Part shown: piece by piece, positions 1 to 5,569 of the stretch
Layout of the letters: each line of letters begins with the position of its first letter
Position numbering within the stretch: the first letter of the stretch is position 1
NCBI GenBank assembly: GCA_947450745.1
Contig: CANFYD010000196.1
Span: 1-6,999 of the forward strand
From: Burkholderiales bacterium
GTDB taxonomy: Bacteria > Pseudomonadota > Gammaproteobacteria > Burkholderiales > Burkholderiaceae_C
Direction of reading: 5' to 3'
Length of the DNA: 6,999 nucleotides
Position numbers and translations under genes: made by a program
Notes under the pieces: generated by a model
Told to the model about the DNA's origin: nothing
Database searches by the model: none
What the model saw: the letters and a program-made list of their open reading frames with translations, nothing else

Positions 1-33
1 CCGCAAGACCCAAAGATTCAGCCTGTCCCGCGC

Positions 34-55
34 CAACCCGCTTAATCAGACGGGG
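34..55. repeat. 22-bp direct repeat, copy 1
   Basis: The first of two identical 22-bp copies; the second is at 144-165, an offset of exactly 110 bp. The core is CCCGCTTAATCAGACGGG (37-54), whose ends CCCG and CGGG are complementary and could form a small 4-bp stem with a 10-nt loop. The copies differ in the bases just outside the 22 bp, so the shared unit is well bounded. It lies in the non-coding stretch after the kup stop codon. Its function is unknown; it may be a dispersed genomic repeat or the trace of a local duplication. Confidence 0.85.
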
Positions 56-74
56 ACTTCGCCCGGACACAAGG

Positions 75-133
75 CAGCCCCTGCGGGCTGAGTTGTGCCT
101 GGCGGAGGCCTGACCGCCTGCAAGCGGCCAGGC
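75..133 (-). other. GC-rich hairpins downstream of kup
   Basis: There are two inverted repeats between the 22-bp repeat copies. One is CAGCCC (75-80) with GGGCTG (85-90) around a 4-nt loop. The second is longer: 108-118 pairs with 123-133 around the loop TGCA. Read as minus-strand RNA, the second gives an 11-bp stem in which the two non-Watson-Crick positions are G-U wobbles; on the plus strand the same positions are mismatches (A/C and C/A). The structure therefore favours a transcript in the kup direction. There is no T-run after it, so it is not a standard intrinsic terminator. It could be a 3' UTR stabilising element or repeat debris. Confidence 0.45.
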
Positions 134-143
134 AGAGCTTGCT

Positions 144-165
144 CAACCCGCTTAATCAGACGGGG
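144..165. repeat. 22-bp direct repeat, copy 2
   Basis: Identical over 22 bp to copy 1 at 34-55. This copy is framed by an imperfect 13-bp direct repeat: GGCAGAGCTTGCT at 131-143 and GGCAGAGCTCGCT at 165-177 (12 of 13 identical). That arrangement looks like a 34-bp partial tandem duplication, or a small insertion with duplicated flanks. GCTC at 141-144 and GAGC at 169-172 could also pair as an outer stem around the CCCG/CGGG inner stem. No protein is encoded here. Confidence 0.85.
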
Positions 166-205
166 GCAGAGCTCGCTGGGTACAGCTCGGTCCGTCCCCG
201 GGTAC

Positions 206-2089
206 TTAAATTTCCACTTTCGACCCCAACTCCACAATGCGGTTGGTGGGTAGGTGCAGGAAGTCGGCTGCTGCTGCGGCGTTGCGGTGCATGCTGGCGA
301 AGAGCTTTTCGCGCCAGAGGGCCATGCCGCTGCCTATGGTCGGGATGACGATGTCGCGGGACAGGAAGTAGCTGGTGTCCATGTCGTCGAGGTGGACGCC
401 GCGTTGCTCCAGCAGCTTCAGCGCTTCAGGCACATCGGGCTCGTTCTTGAAGCCGAAGTGCAGGCTGACGGCCCAGCAGTCATTGCCCAGGTTGTCCACC
501 TGCACACGCTTGTCGAAACCGACCCAGGGCACCTCGTGGTGCTTGACGGTGACGAACAGGTTCTTGCGGTGCAGGACCTTGTTGTGCTTCAGGTTGTGCA
601 GCAAGGCGTTCGGCGTCATGCCGGCCTCGGCCGACAGAAACACCGCATTGCCGTCGACCCGCAGCGGCGGGCTGAGGAAGACGGCTTCCAGAAAGCTTTC
701 GAGGTCGATGGCGTCGTCGCGCAGCTTCTCGCTGAGCAGATGCCGGCCTTGCTTCCAGGTCAGCATCAAGGTGAACATGCCGATGCCGATCATCAGCGGG
801 AACCAGCCGCCGGCCAGCAGCTTGAGCATGTTGGAGCCCAGAAAGATGACGTCGATGACAAAGAAAAAGCCGGTCGCCAGCAGGCACACCGGCAGCGGAT
901 ATTTCCAGCCGTGGCGGATCACGAAAAAGGTCATCACCGTGGTAATCGTCATGTCGATGGTGACCGCAATGCCGTAGGCACCAGCCAGCTTACTGGAGGA
1001 GCCAAACAGCACGACCGCCAGCACGATGAAGACAAACAAGCCCCAGTTGACGAAGGGCACATAGATCTGCCCGATGTCGCGCACGGAGGTGTGAACGATG
1101 CGCATGCGCGGCAAGATGCCCAGTTGCACCGCCTGCTTGGTGACCGAGAACGCGGCCGTGATCAGCGCTTGCGAGGCCACCACGGCGGCCGCCGTGGCCA
1201 GCAGGAAGAGTGGAATCTCGGCCCAGGCCGGTGCCAAAAAGAAGAACGGGTTTTTCACGGCCGCCGGGTCGTCCAGCAACATCGCACCCTGGCCGAAATA
1301 GTTGATCACCAGCGCCGGCATGACGATGCCGTACCAAGCGATGCGGATCGGCTTTTTGCCGAAATGCCCGAGGTCGGCGTACAGCGCCTCGCCTCCGGTC
1401 ACCACCAGCACCACCGCGCCCAGGGCGACGAAAGCGACCCAGCGGTGATCCATGCAGAAGTTGAAGGCATAGATCGGGTTGACGGCGACCAGCACATGCG
1501 GGTTCTCGACAATATGCGGCAAGCCCAGCAGCACCAGGCTGCCGAACCAGAGCAACATCACCGGCCCGAAAGCCTTGCCGATGCCGCCGGTGCCCAAGCG
1601 CTGAACGGCGAACAGGCCGGCCAGCACCACCAGGGTCAGCGGCAGGATCAAATCGTGCAGCTGCGGGGCGTAGACGTCGATGCCCTCGACGGCGCCCAGC
1701 ACCGTCATCGCCGGGGTGATGACGGCATCGCCATAAAAAATCGCCGTGCCGAACAGGCCGATCAGCATCAGCGTCGCGCGCAGCCGGGGTTTGTCGTTGA
1801 CGGCATTGGTAGCCAGCGCCAGCATGGCGATCAGGCCGCCCTCGCCGTTGTTGTCTGCGCGCAAGATCAGCAGCACATATTTGACCGACACGATGATGGT
1901 CATGGTCCAGAACAGCAGCGACAGCACGCCCAGGATGTTGTCGTGCGTCGGCACGACGTGACCGCCGTGGAACACTTCTTTGAGTGCGTAAAGCGGACTG
2001 GTACCAATGTCGCCGTAAACGACACCCAGTGCCCCCAAGGTCAGGCCGGCCATGGCCGAGGGAGAACGGGTCGTTGTAGAAGAACTCAC
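206..2089 (-). CDS. kup: Kup potassium uptake transporter
   Basis: A K+ transporter of the KUP/HAK/KT family, which imports potassium across the inner membrane, probably by H+ symport. The 627 residues match the usual bacterial length (about 620). The N-terminal signature GDIGTSPLY is at residues 26-34, GDAVITP at 120-126 and GGEALYADLGHFG at 232-244. These supply the acidic residues D27, D121 and E234 in membrane segments of the type linked to K+/H+ binding in the family. About twelve hydrophobic segments fill residues 13-445, followed by a cytosolic C-terminal domain of about 180 residues ending in SKVEI and TAA. The start is GTG at 2089-2087 with no clear Shine-Dalgarno. An in-frame ATG at 2053-2051 would remove 12 polar residues and also lacks one. 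The longer form is preferred because related proteins carry a short Ser/Thr-rich lead. The gene follows gshA in the same direction after 126 bp. Confidence 0.96.
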   Translation of the reverse strand: MSSSTTTRSPSAMAGLTLGALGVVYGDIGTSPLYALKEVFHGGHVVPTHDNILGVLSLLFWTMTIIVSVKYVLLILRADNNGEGGLIAMLALATNAVNDKPRLRATLMLIGLFGTAIFYGDAVITPAMTVLGAVEGIDVYAPQLHDLILPLTLVVLAGLFAVQRLGTGGIGKAFGPVMLLWFGSLVLLGLPHIVENPHVLVAVNPIYAFNFCMDHRWVAFVALGAVVLVVTGGEALYADLGHFGKKPIRIAWYGIVMPALVINYFGQGAMLLDDPAAVKNPFFFLAPAWAEIPLFLLATAAAVVASQALITAAFSVTKQAVQLGILPRMRIVHTSVRDIGQIYVPFVNWGLFVFIVLAVVLFGSSSKLAGAYGIAVTIDMTITTVMTFFVIRHGWKYPLPVCLLATGFFFVIDVIFLGSNMLKLLAGGWFPLMIGIGMFTLMLTWKQGRHLLSEKLRDDAIDLESFLEAVFLSPPLRVDGNAVFLSAEAGMTPNALLHNLKHNKVLHRKNLFVTVKHHEVPWVGFDKRVQVDNLGNDCWAVSLHFGFKNEPDVPEALKLLEQRGVHLDDMDTSYFLSRDIVIPTIGSGMALWREKLFASMHRNAAAAADFLHLPTNRIVELGSKVEI

Positions 2090-2157
2090 GTCATGTCGCG
2101 CGCGGGGAGGCGCTGCCGAGCCAAAACGCGTATTTTGCTTCAGCTTTGCTGCGGTGC

Positions 2158-2187
2158 GTCATAGCTCAACCAGGTTGGTGGCCCCAA
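2158..2187 (-). promoter_or_regulatory. Weak candidate sigma-70 promoter for kup
   Basis: Read on the minus strand, TTGGGG (2187-2182) and TATGAC (2163-2158) are separated by 18 bp. They match the -35 and -10 consensus at 3 of 6 and 4 of 6 positions. A start near 2151 would give kup a leader of about 60 nt. The match is poor and such pairs arise by chance, so read-through from gshA is an equal alternative. Confidence 0.2.
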
Positions 2188-2188
2188 G

Positions 2189-2229
2189 TGTGCACAGCGT
2201 GAAAATTTCTCACGTTCAGGTGTACACCT
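2189..2229. repeat. Cluster of palindromes at the gshA 3' end
   Basis: Three symmetric sequences lie within 41 bp. AGGTGTACACCT (2218-2229) is a perfect 12-bp palindrome covering the last gshA codons and part of the stop. CGTGAAAATTTCTCACG (2198-2214) is a near-palindrome able to form eight pairs, one of them G-T, around one base. TGTGCACA (2189-2196) is a perfect 8-bp palindrome. No T-run follows on either strand, so a standard terminator is not supported. Binding sites for dimeric regulators upstream of kup, or chance, are both possible. Confidence 0.4.
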
Positions 2230-3511
2230 CGGCATCGGGATCGGTCACTTCCAGCTCGTAGCTGGCCGCCAGCATCGCCAGGCGCGCAATCACGCCGTAC
2301 ATATAAAAACGATTCGGGCCGCTGACGCCGGGCTTTTCGCCCGGACGCGGCAGTTGCGACGCTTGCGAGAATGCCAAGGGCACAAAGCTGGCACCGGGCG
2401 CGCTGAGGTTCTCGTCCGCGCCACGATCGGCGTGCACACGATAGAAGCCGCCCACCACATAGCGATCCATCATGTAGACGACAGGCTCGGCCACCGCGTC
2501 GTTGACGCGTTCATGCGTCACCACACCTTCTTGGATCAGCAGTTGCGAGAGCGTTTCATCGGCCGCGCTGCCGCCCATCAGGTTGCGCAGACGGCGGCTC
2601 AGGTCGTCCAGATCCTTGGTATCGCGGACCGTCATCAAGCCGGCGGCACTGGTGCCTGCGTCCGGTTTGATGACGACGAACGGCTTCTCCTGGATGCCGT
2701 ATTCCTTGTATTTGCGGCGCGTCTTGGTCAGCACCAGGTCGACCTGGGTCTGCAAGGCTTCCAGGCCCTCGCCGGCGCTGAAGTCGGCGTGGCTCAAGGG
2801 CACCGACAGCGGGTTGATCAACCAGTGATCGATACCCAGCAGCTTGGAAAACTTCTTCGCCACTTCTTCGTACGCCTTGAAGTGGTGGCTCTTGCGGCGC
2901 ACCGCCCAGCCCGCATGCAGCGGCGGCAACAGATATTGCTCATTCAGGTGTTGCAGCGCCCGCGGTACGCCGGCCGACAAGTCGTTATTGAGCAAAATCG
3001 TGCAGGGGTCGAAGTCCTTCAAACCTAGCCGGCCGCGCGTGCGCACCAACGGTTCCACCGTCAGGTTGCTGCCGTCGGCCAAACGCAGCGCGGTGGGCTC
3101 GGTGATGGCCGGGTCCAGCGAGCCCAGGCGCACATTCAAGCCGGCCTGAGTAAAGATGCGCACCAAGGTGGCCACGCTGCTGAGGTAAAAGCTGTTGCGC
3201 GTGTGGTTTTCGGGCACCAGCAGCAAGTTCTTGGCTTCCGGGCAGATCTTCTCGATCGCAGCCATCGCGGCCTGTACCGACAGCGGCAACATCTCCGGTG
3301 TCAGGTTGTTGAAGCCACCGGGGAAGAGGTTGGTGTCGACCGGCGCCAGCTTGAAACCGGCATTGCGCAAGTCCACCGAGGTGTAGAACGGCGGCGTGTG
3401 CTCCATCCACTCCAAGCGGAACCAGCGCTCGATAGCGGGCATCGATTCCAGAATTCGCTGCTCCAGCTCATTGGTCGGGCCGGTCAGAGAGGTAATGAGG
3501 TGGGGGACCAT
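2216..3511 (-). CDS. gshA: Glutamate-cysteine ligase, proteobacterial GshA type
   Basis: Catalyses ATP-dependent joining of L-glutamate and L-cysteine to gamma-glutamylcysteine, the first and committed step of glutathione synthesis, in the cytoplasm. The protein (431 residues) resembles the family first named from Acidithiobacillus ferrooxidans (Pfam GshA), not E. coli GshA. Visible family features are the N-terminal block around FYTSVDLRNAGFKLAPVDTN (42-61), then FPGGFNNL (63-70), an ATP-grasp-like segment FVVIKPDAGTSAAGLMTVRD (278-297), and MMDRYVVGGFYRVH (347-360) near the C-terminus. The start is ATG at 3511-3509, where the conserved MVPHL sequence begins. Its Shine-Dalgarno is weak (GAG about 9 nt upstream). 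The frame stays open upstream to a GTG at 3607, but those 32 residues look unlike the family and cross the inverted repeat. No gshB lies in the window; the next gene in this direction is kup. Confidence 0.93.
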   Translation of the reverse strand: MVPHLITSLTGPTNELEQRILESMPAIERWFRLEWMEHTPPFYTSVDLRNAGFKLAPVDTNLFPGGFNNLTPEMLPLSVQAAMAAIEKICPEAKNLLLVPENHTRNSFYLSSVATLVRIFTQAGLNVRLGSLDPAITEPTALRLADGSNLTVEPLVRTRGRLGLKDFDPCTILLNNDLSAGVPRALQHLNEQYLLPPLHAGWAVRRKSHHFKAYEEVAKKFSKLLGIDHWLINPLSVPLSHADFSAGEGLEALQTQVDLVLTKTRRKYKEYGIQEKPFVVIKPDAGTSAAGLMTVRDTKDLDDLSRRLRNLMGGSAADETLSQLLIQEGVVTHERVNDAVAEPVVYMMDRYVVGGFYRVHADRGADENLSAPGASFVPLAFSQASQLPRPGEKPGVSGPNRFYMYGVIARLAMLAASYELEVTDPDAEVYT

Positions 3512-3536
3512 TTCGGATGCTCGGGTTACACAGGAC

Positions 3537-3553
3537 AGAATCGCATCGATTCT
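3537..3553. promoter_or_regulatory. Inverted repeat in gshA leader, candidate operator
   Basis: AGAATCGCATCGATTCT consists of perfect 7-bp arms (AGAATCG and CGATTCT) around a 3-bp spacer, 25 bp upstream of the gshA start codon. It overlaps a possible gshA -10 hexamer (3554-3549). The geometry suits a dimeric regulator acting on gshA initiation. The protein that would bind is not known from the sequence. The divergent receiver protein has no DNA-binding domain, so it is not itself a candidate. Confidence 0.45.
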
Positions 3554-3554
3554 A
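3549..3554 (-). promoter_or_regulatory. Possible -10 element of gshA
   Basis: Minus-strand TAGAAT matches TATAAT at 5 of 6 positions and would start transcription about 30 nt upstream of the gshA ATG. No acceptable -35 hexamer is found at 15-19 bp; the sequence there is C/G-rich. It is therefore either a promoter dependent on an activator or a chance match. Confidence 0.3.
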
Positions 3555-3709
3555 AGGAAAACCCGAACAAGTCCCCGAGAGTCGCGACTTATTCCGCGCT
3601 TTTTCACACGCTATCGGCGACTAGCTGGGGCCATACCGGATGCCAGCAAGGCAGGAACCGGCTTATGCTCTCGCCTCCTCCGCCCTCCGCATGCTGCCAG
3701 CACAAGTCC

Positions 3710-4114
3710 ATGACGTCGAAAATCCTTGTTATCGAAGACCAAGCGGACATCCGTCGACTGATCCGCTGGTCTCTTGAAGACACCGGACACTCGCTTCACG
3801 AAGCGCCGAACGGCACCCAGGGTCTGGAATTGGCTCTCTCGCTGCGACCCGATCTGGTCTTCCTCGATGTGATGATGCCCGGCGGACTGGGCGGTATCGA
3901 GGTCTGCGCCGCGATGCGCGCTGATCCGGCACTGGCCCACACGGTCATCGTCATGCTGACCGCCGACGCCGCCCAGCAAACCCGCACCCGGGCGCTGGAA
4001 GCCGGTGCCAATTTCTTTCTGGCCAAACCCTTCAGCCCGGCCAAATTGTTGGAGCTGACCGAAACCCTGTTGTCCAACAAAGTGGGGCCGGAAGCGGATT
4101 CCGAAGCCACCTGA
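3710..4114 (+). CDS. Stand-alone CheY-like response regulator
   Basis: A single receiver (REC) domain protein of 134 residues with no output domain. The phosphorylation pocket is complete: E9-D10 acidic pair, phospho-acceptor D53 in VFLDVMMP (50-57), T84 in VMLTAD, and K106-P107 in LAKPF. A short acidic tail (residues 124-134) follows. Such proteins take phosphate from a histidine kinase and signal by protein contacts, as in phosphorelays or motility control; no kinase is in the window. The ATG at 3710 opens the conserved M-x-x-K-I-L-V sequence but has no visible Shine-Dalgarno. An in-frame ATG at 3665 would add 15 residues (MLSPPPPSACCQHKS) and has AGGA 8 nt upstream. I keep 3710 because of domain conservation, but 3665 is a real alternative. 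It is transcribed divergently from gshA and convergently with the glutamine synthetase gene. Confidence 0.9.
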   Translation: MTSKILVIEDQADIRRLIRWSLEDTGHSLHEAPNGTQGLELALSLRPDLVFLDVMMPGGLGGIEVCAAMRADPALAHTVIVMLTADAAQQTRTRALEAGANFFLAKPFSPAKLLELTETLLSNKVGPEADSEAT

Positions 4115-4142
4115 ATCACACGGCAATCACACGGGCATCACA
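4114..4142. repeat. Short 11-bp tandem repeat between convergent genes
   Basis: AATCACACGGC (4114-4124) is followed directly by AATCACACGGG (4125-4135) and a partial third unit, CATCACA. It begins at the last base of the receiver stop codon. A 5-bp inverted repeat (ATCAC 4137-4141, GTGAT 4149-4153) overlaps its end. There is no T-run, so I call no terminator in the 58 bp between the convergent genes. The repeat looks like replication slippage. Confidence 0.6.
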
Positions 4143-4172
4143 AGCGCAGTGATCGACCCGGCGGCTGGCGTG

Positions 4173-5540
4173 TCAAGCCTGCGGCAACAAAAAACGTCGC
4201 TCCCAGGCGCTGATTTCAGCTTGATAGCTGTCGTACTCCAAGCCCTTGACTGACAGAAAAGCCTGAACGAAAGCGGCACCCAGCAGACGCGGCGCGGCCA
4301 CGCTGTCCGCCATTTGCTGATGCGCGGCGACAAAGGTGCGCGCCAATTGATGCGCTTGCTCGTAGCCGTTGCCGACAAGTGCGGCACTGGGGCTGAGCTG
4401 TTCTTCCATGCCGGCCAAACCGGCGGCCAGCGTGGCGGCAATCGCCAGGTAAGGGTTGGCATCGGCCCCGGCGAGACGGTTTTCGACTCGCCGCGCCACC
4501 GGCTCGCTGTTCGGTACGCGCAGGCCGGCCGTGCGGTTGTCGTGCGCCCACAGCATATTGATCGGTGCCTGGCTGCCGCGCACATAGCGCCGATACGAGT
4601 TGACGAACGGAGCGTAGATCAGCATCAAGTCGGGCGTGTAAGCCTGCAAACCGGCCAAGTAATGGAAAAACTGTGGGCTGGCCGTACCGTCGGCTTGGCT
4701 GAAGATGTTGCGCCCCGCTGCATCGACCACGCTTTGGTGCAAATGCATGGAACTGCCCGCCTGGCCCGCCATCGGCTTGGCCATGAAGACCGCGTTGAGC
4801 CCATGCTTGAGCGCCACTTCCTTGGCTGCGTACTTGAACAAGAAGGCTTGGTCGGCCGCCGCCACCGGGTCGCCGTGCTGCAGATTGATCTCGTACTGCG
4901 TCACGCCCACCTCATGAATCCAGGTGTCGCCGGCGATGCCCAACACGTCGATGGCGGCATGGAATTCATCCCAGAACGGTGCCAACTCGTTGAGCATATT
5001 GAGGCTGAAGGCCGATTGGCCGGCCTCGGCACGCCCGCTGCGGCCGACGGGAGGCGTCAGCGCTTGGGCCGGGTCGACATTGGCAGCGGTCAGGTAGAAC
5101 TCGATTTCTGGTGCCACCACCGGGCTCAGGCCCAGCGCGCGATAACGCTCGACCACCGCTTTCAACACCGAACGCGGCGCAAAGGGGCACAGTTGGCCGC
5201 TCCAGGGCCCACTGATTTCCAGGCAATCGTGAATGGCCAAATAGCGTGGCCGGCTGGCCCAAGGCACCGGCTTGAGGGTGGCGTAGTCCGGCAGCAGCTG
5301 CACGTCCGGGTCGGCATCCGCAAAAATCGCGTCGTAGGAATAGGCACCGGTTACGCATTGCATCGCAATGGCCTGGGCAATCCGCAACTCGCTGCGCCGC
5401 GCAAAGCTGGCCGCAGGCATCAGCTTGCCGCGCGGGTAACCCGACACATCCGGAAAGATGCACTCCACATCGCGCACCCCCTCCTGCATGAAGCGCTGGG
5501 CGAGCGCGCTGGCATCGACATCCGGTGTGGCAGGGCTCAT
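4173..5540 (-). CDS. Glutamine synthetase family protein, PuuA-like
   Basis: An ATP-dependent gamma-glutamyl-amine ligase of the glutamine synthetase fold, 455 residues, cytoplasmic. The N-terminal beta-grasp part contains the FPDVSGYPRGKLMP block (30-43). All catalytic-domain ligand positions appear kept: E145 and E147 in PEIEFYL, E210 and E217 in HEVGVTQYEINL, H266 in GSSMHLHQS, R336 and R341 in DNRTAGLRVP, and E353 and R355 in ENRLAGADANPYLA. The NLYDLPPEE-type adenylylation loop of housekeeping GlnA is absent; the region after NPYLA reads GMEEQLSPSAALVGNGYE instead. This fits the paralogues that glutamylate putrescine, other polyamines or ethanolamine, but the amine substrate cannot be read from sequence. 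The start is ATG at 5540-5538 with GAGGA 5 nt upstream. A GTG at 5552 overlaps that ribosome binding site and is rejected. The gene lies 29 bp downstream of the partial gene on the same strand. Confidence 0.92.
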   Translation of the reverse strand: MSPATPDVDASALAQRFMQEGVRDVECIFPDVSGYPRGKLMPAASFARRSELRIAQAIAMQCVTGAYSYDAIFADADPDVQLLPDYATLKPVPWASRPRYLAIHDCLEISGPWSGQLCPFAPRSVLKAVVERYRALGLSPVVAPEIEFYLTAANVDPAQALTPPVGRSGRAEAGQSAFSLNMLNELAPFWDEFHAAIDVLGIAGDTWIHEVGVTQYEINLQHGDPVAAADQAFLFKYAAKEVALKHGLNAVFMAKPMAGQAGSSMHLHQSVVDAAGRNIFSQADGTASPQFFHYLAGLQAYTPDLMLIYAPFVNSYRRYVRGSQAPINMLWAHDNRTAGLRVPNSEPVARRVENRLAGADANPYLAIAATLAAGLAGMEEQLSPSAALVGNGYEQAHQLARTFVAAHQQMADSVAAPRLLGAAFVQAFLSVKGLEYDSYQAEISAWERRFLLPQA

Positions 5541-5545
5541 TCGCG

Positions 5546-5550
5546 TCCTC
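5546..5550 (-). promoter_or_regulatory. Ribosome binding site deciding the glutamine synthetase start
   Basis: Minus-strand GAGGA sits 5 nt before the ATG at 5540-5538. An alternative GTG start at 5552-5550 shares a base with this motif, leaving it no binding site of its own. The ATG is therefore the likely initiator. Confidence 0.7.
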
Positions 5551-5552
5551 AC

Positions 5553-5568
5553 GCGGCCCCGAGGCCGC
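5553..5568. other. GC hairpin between the partial gene and the glutamine synthetase gene
   Basis: GCGGCC (5553-5558) and GGCCGC (5563-5568) form a perfect 6-bp GC stem around a 4-nt loop. In the minus-strand transcript it falls just after the TAA of the upstream gene and just before the glutamine synthetase ribosome binding site, with no T-run after it. It could be a stabilising or processing hairpin between two cotranscribed genes. On the plus strand it is followed by TTTATTT and so resembles an intrinsic terminator, but no plus-strand gene leads into it. Confidence 0.45.
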
Positions 5569-5569
5569 T

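Larger units (their letters stand above)
1..205. other. Non-coding tail downstream of kup
   Basis: Open frames here are short, of unlikely composition, and overlap the repeats described separately, so I call no gene. No tRNA-like cloverleaf, transposase remnant or recognisable RNA family is visible. No intrinsic terminator (stem plus T-run) for kup is evident. The stretch may continue beyond the left edge. Confidence 0.5.

Noticed and set aside
46..237. Minus-strand 63-codon frame across the post-kup repeats
   Set aside because: It covers the repeats and hairpins, overlaps the kup end in another frame, and has an Arg/Pro-rich composition with no support as a protein.
254..2164. 636-codon open frame on the plus strand, antisense to nearly all of kup
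   Set aside because: Its product is Gln/His/Asp/Arg-rich low-complexity sequence without domains, typical of the strand opposite a GC-rich membrane protein gene. Kup on the minus strand is unambiguous.
3512..3607. N-terminal extension of gshA to a GTG at 3607
   Set aside because: The 32 extra residues do not resemble the family, whose conserved sequence begins at the ATG at 3511. The extension would also put the promoter-like inverted repeat inside the coding region.
3203..3709. Long upstream extension of the receiver gene
   Set aside because: It runs antisense through the gshA N-terminus and encodes no recognisable domain; the REC domain starts at 3710.
3396..3713. Plus-strand 105-codon frame whose TGA overlaps the receiver ATG (ATGA)
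   Set aside because: The overlap looks like translational coupling, but over a third of the frame is antisense to gshA and its Arg/Ser-rich product has no family features.
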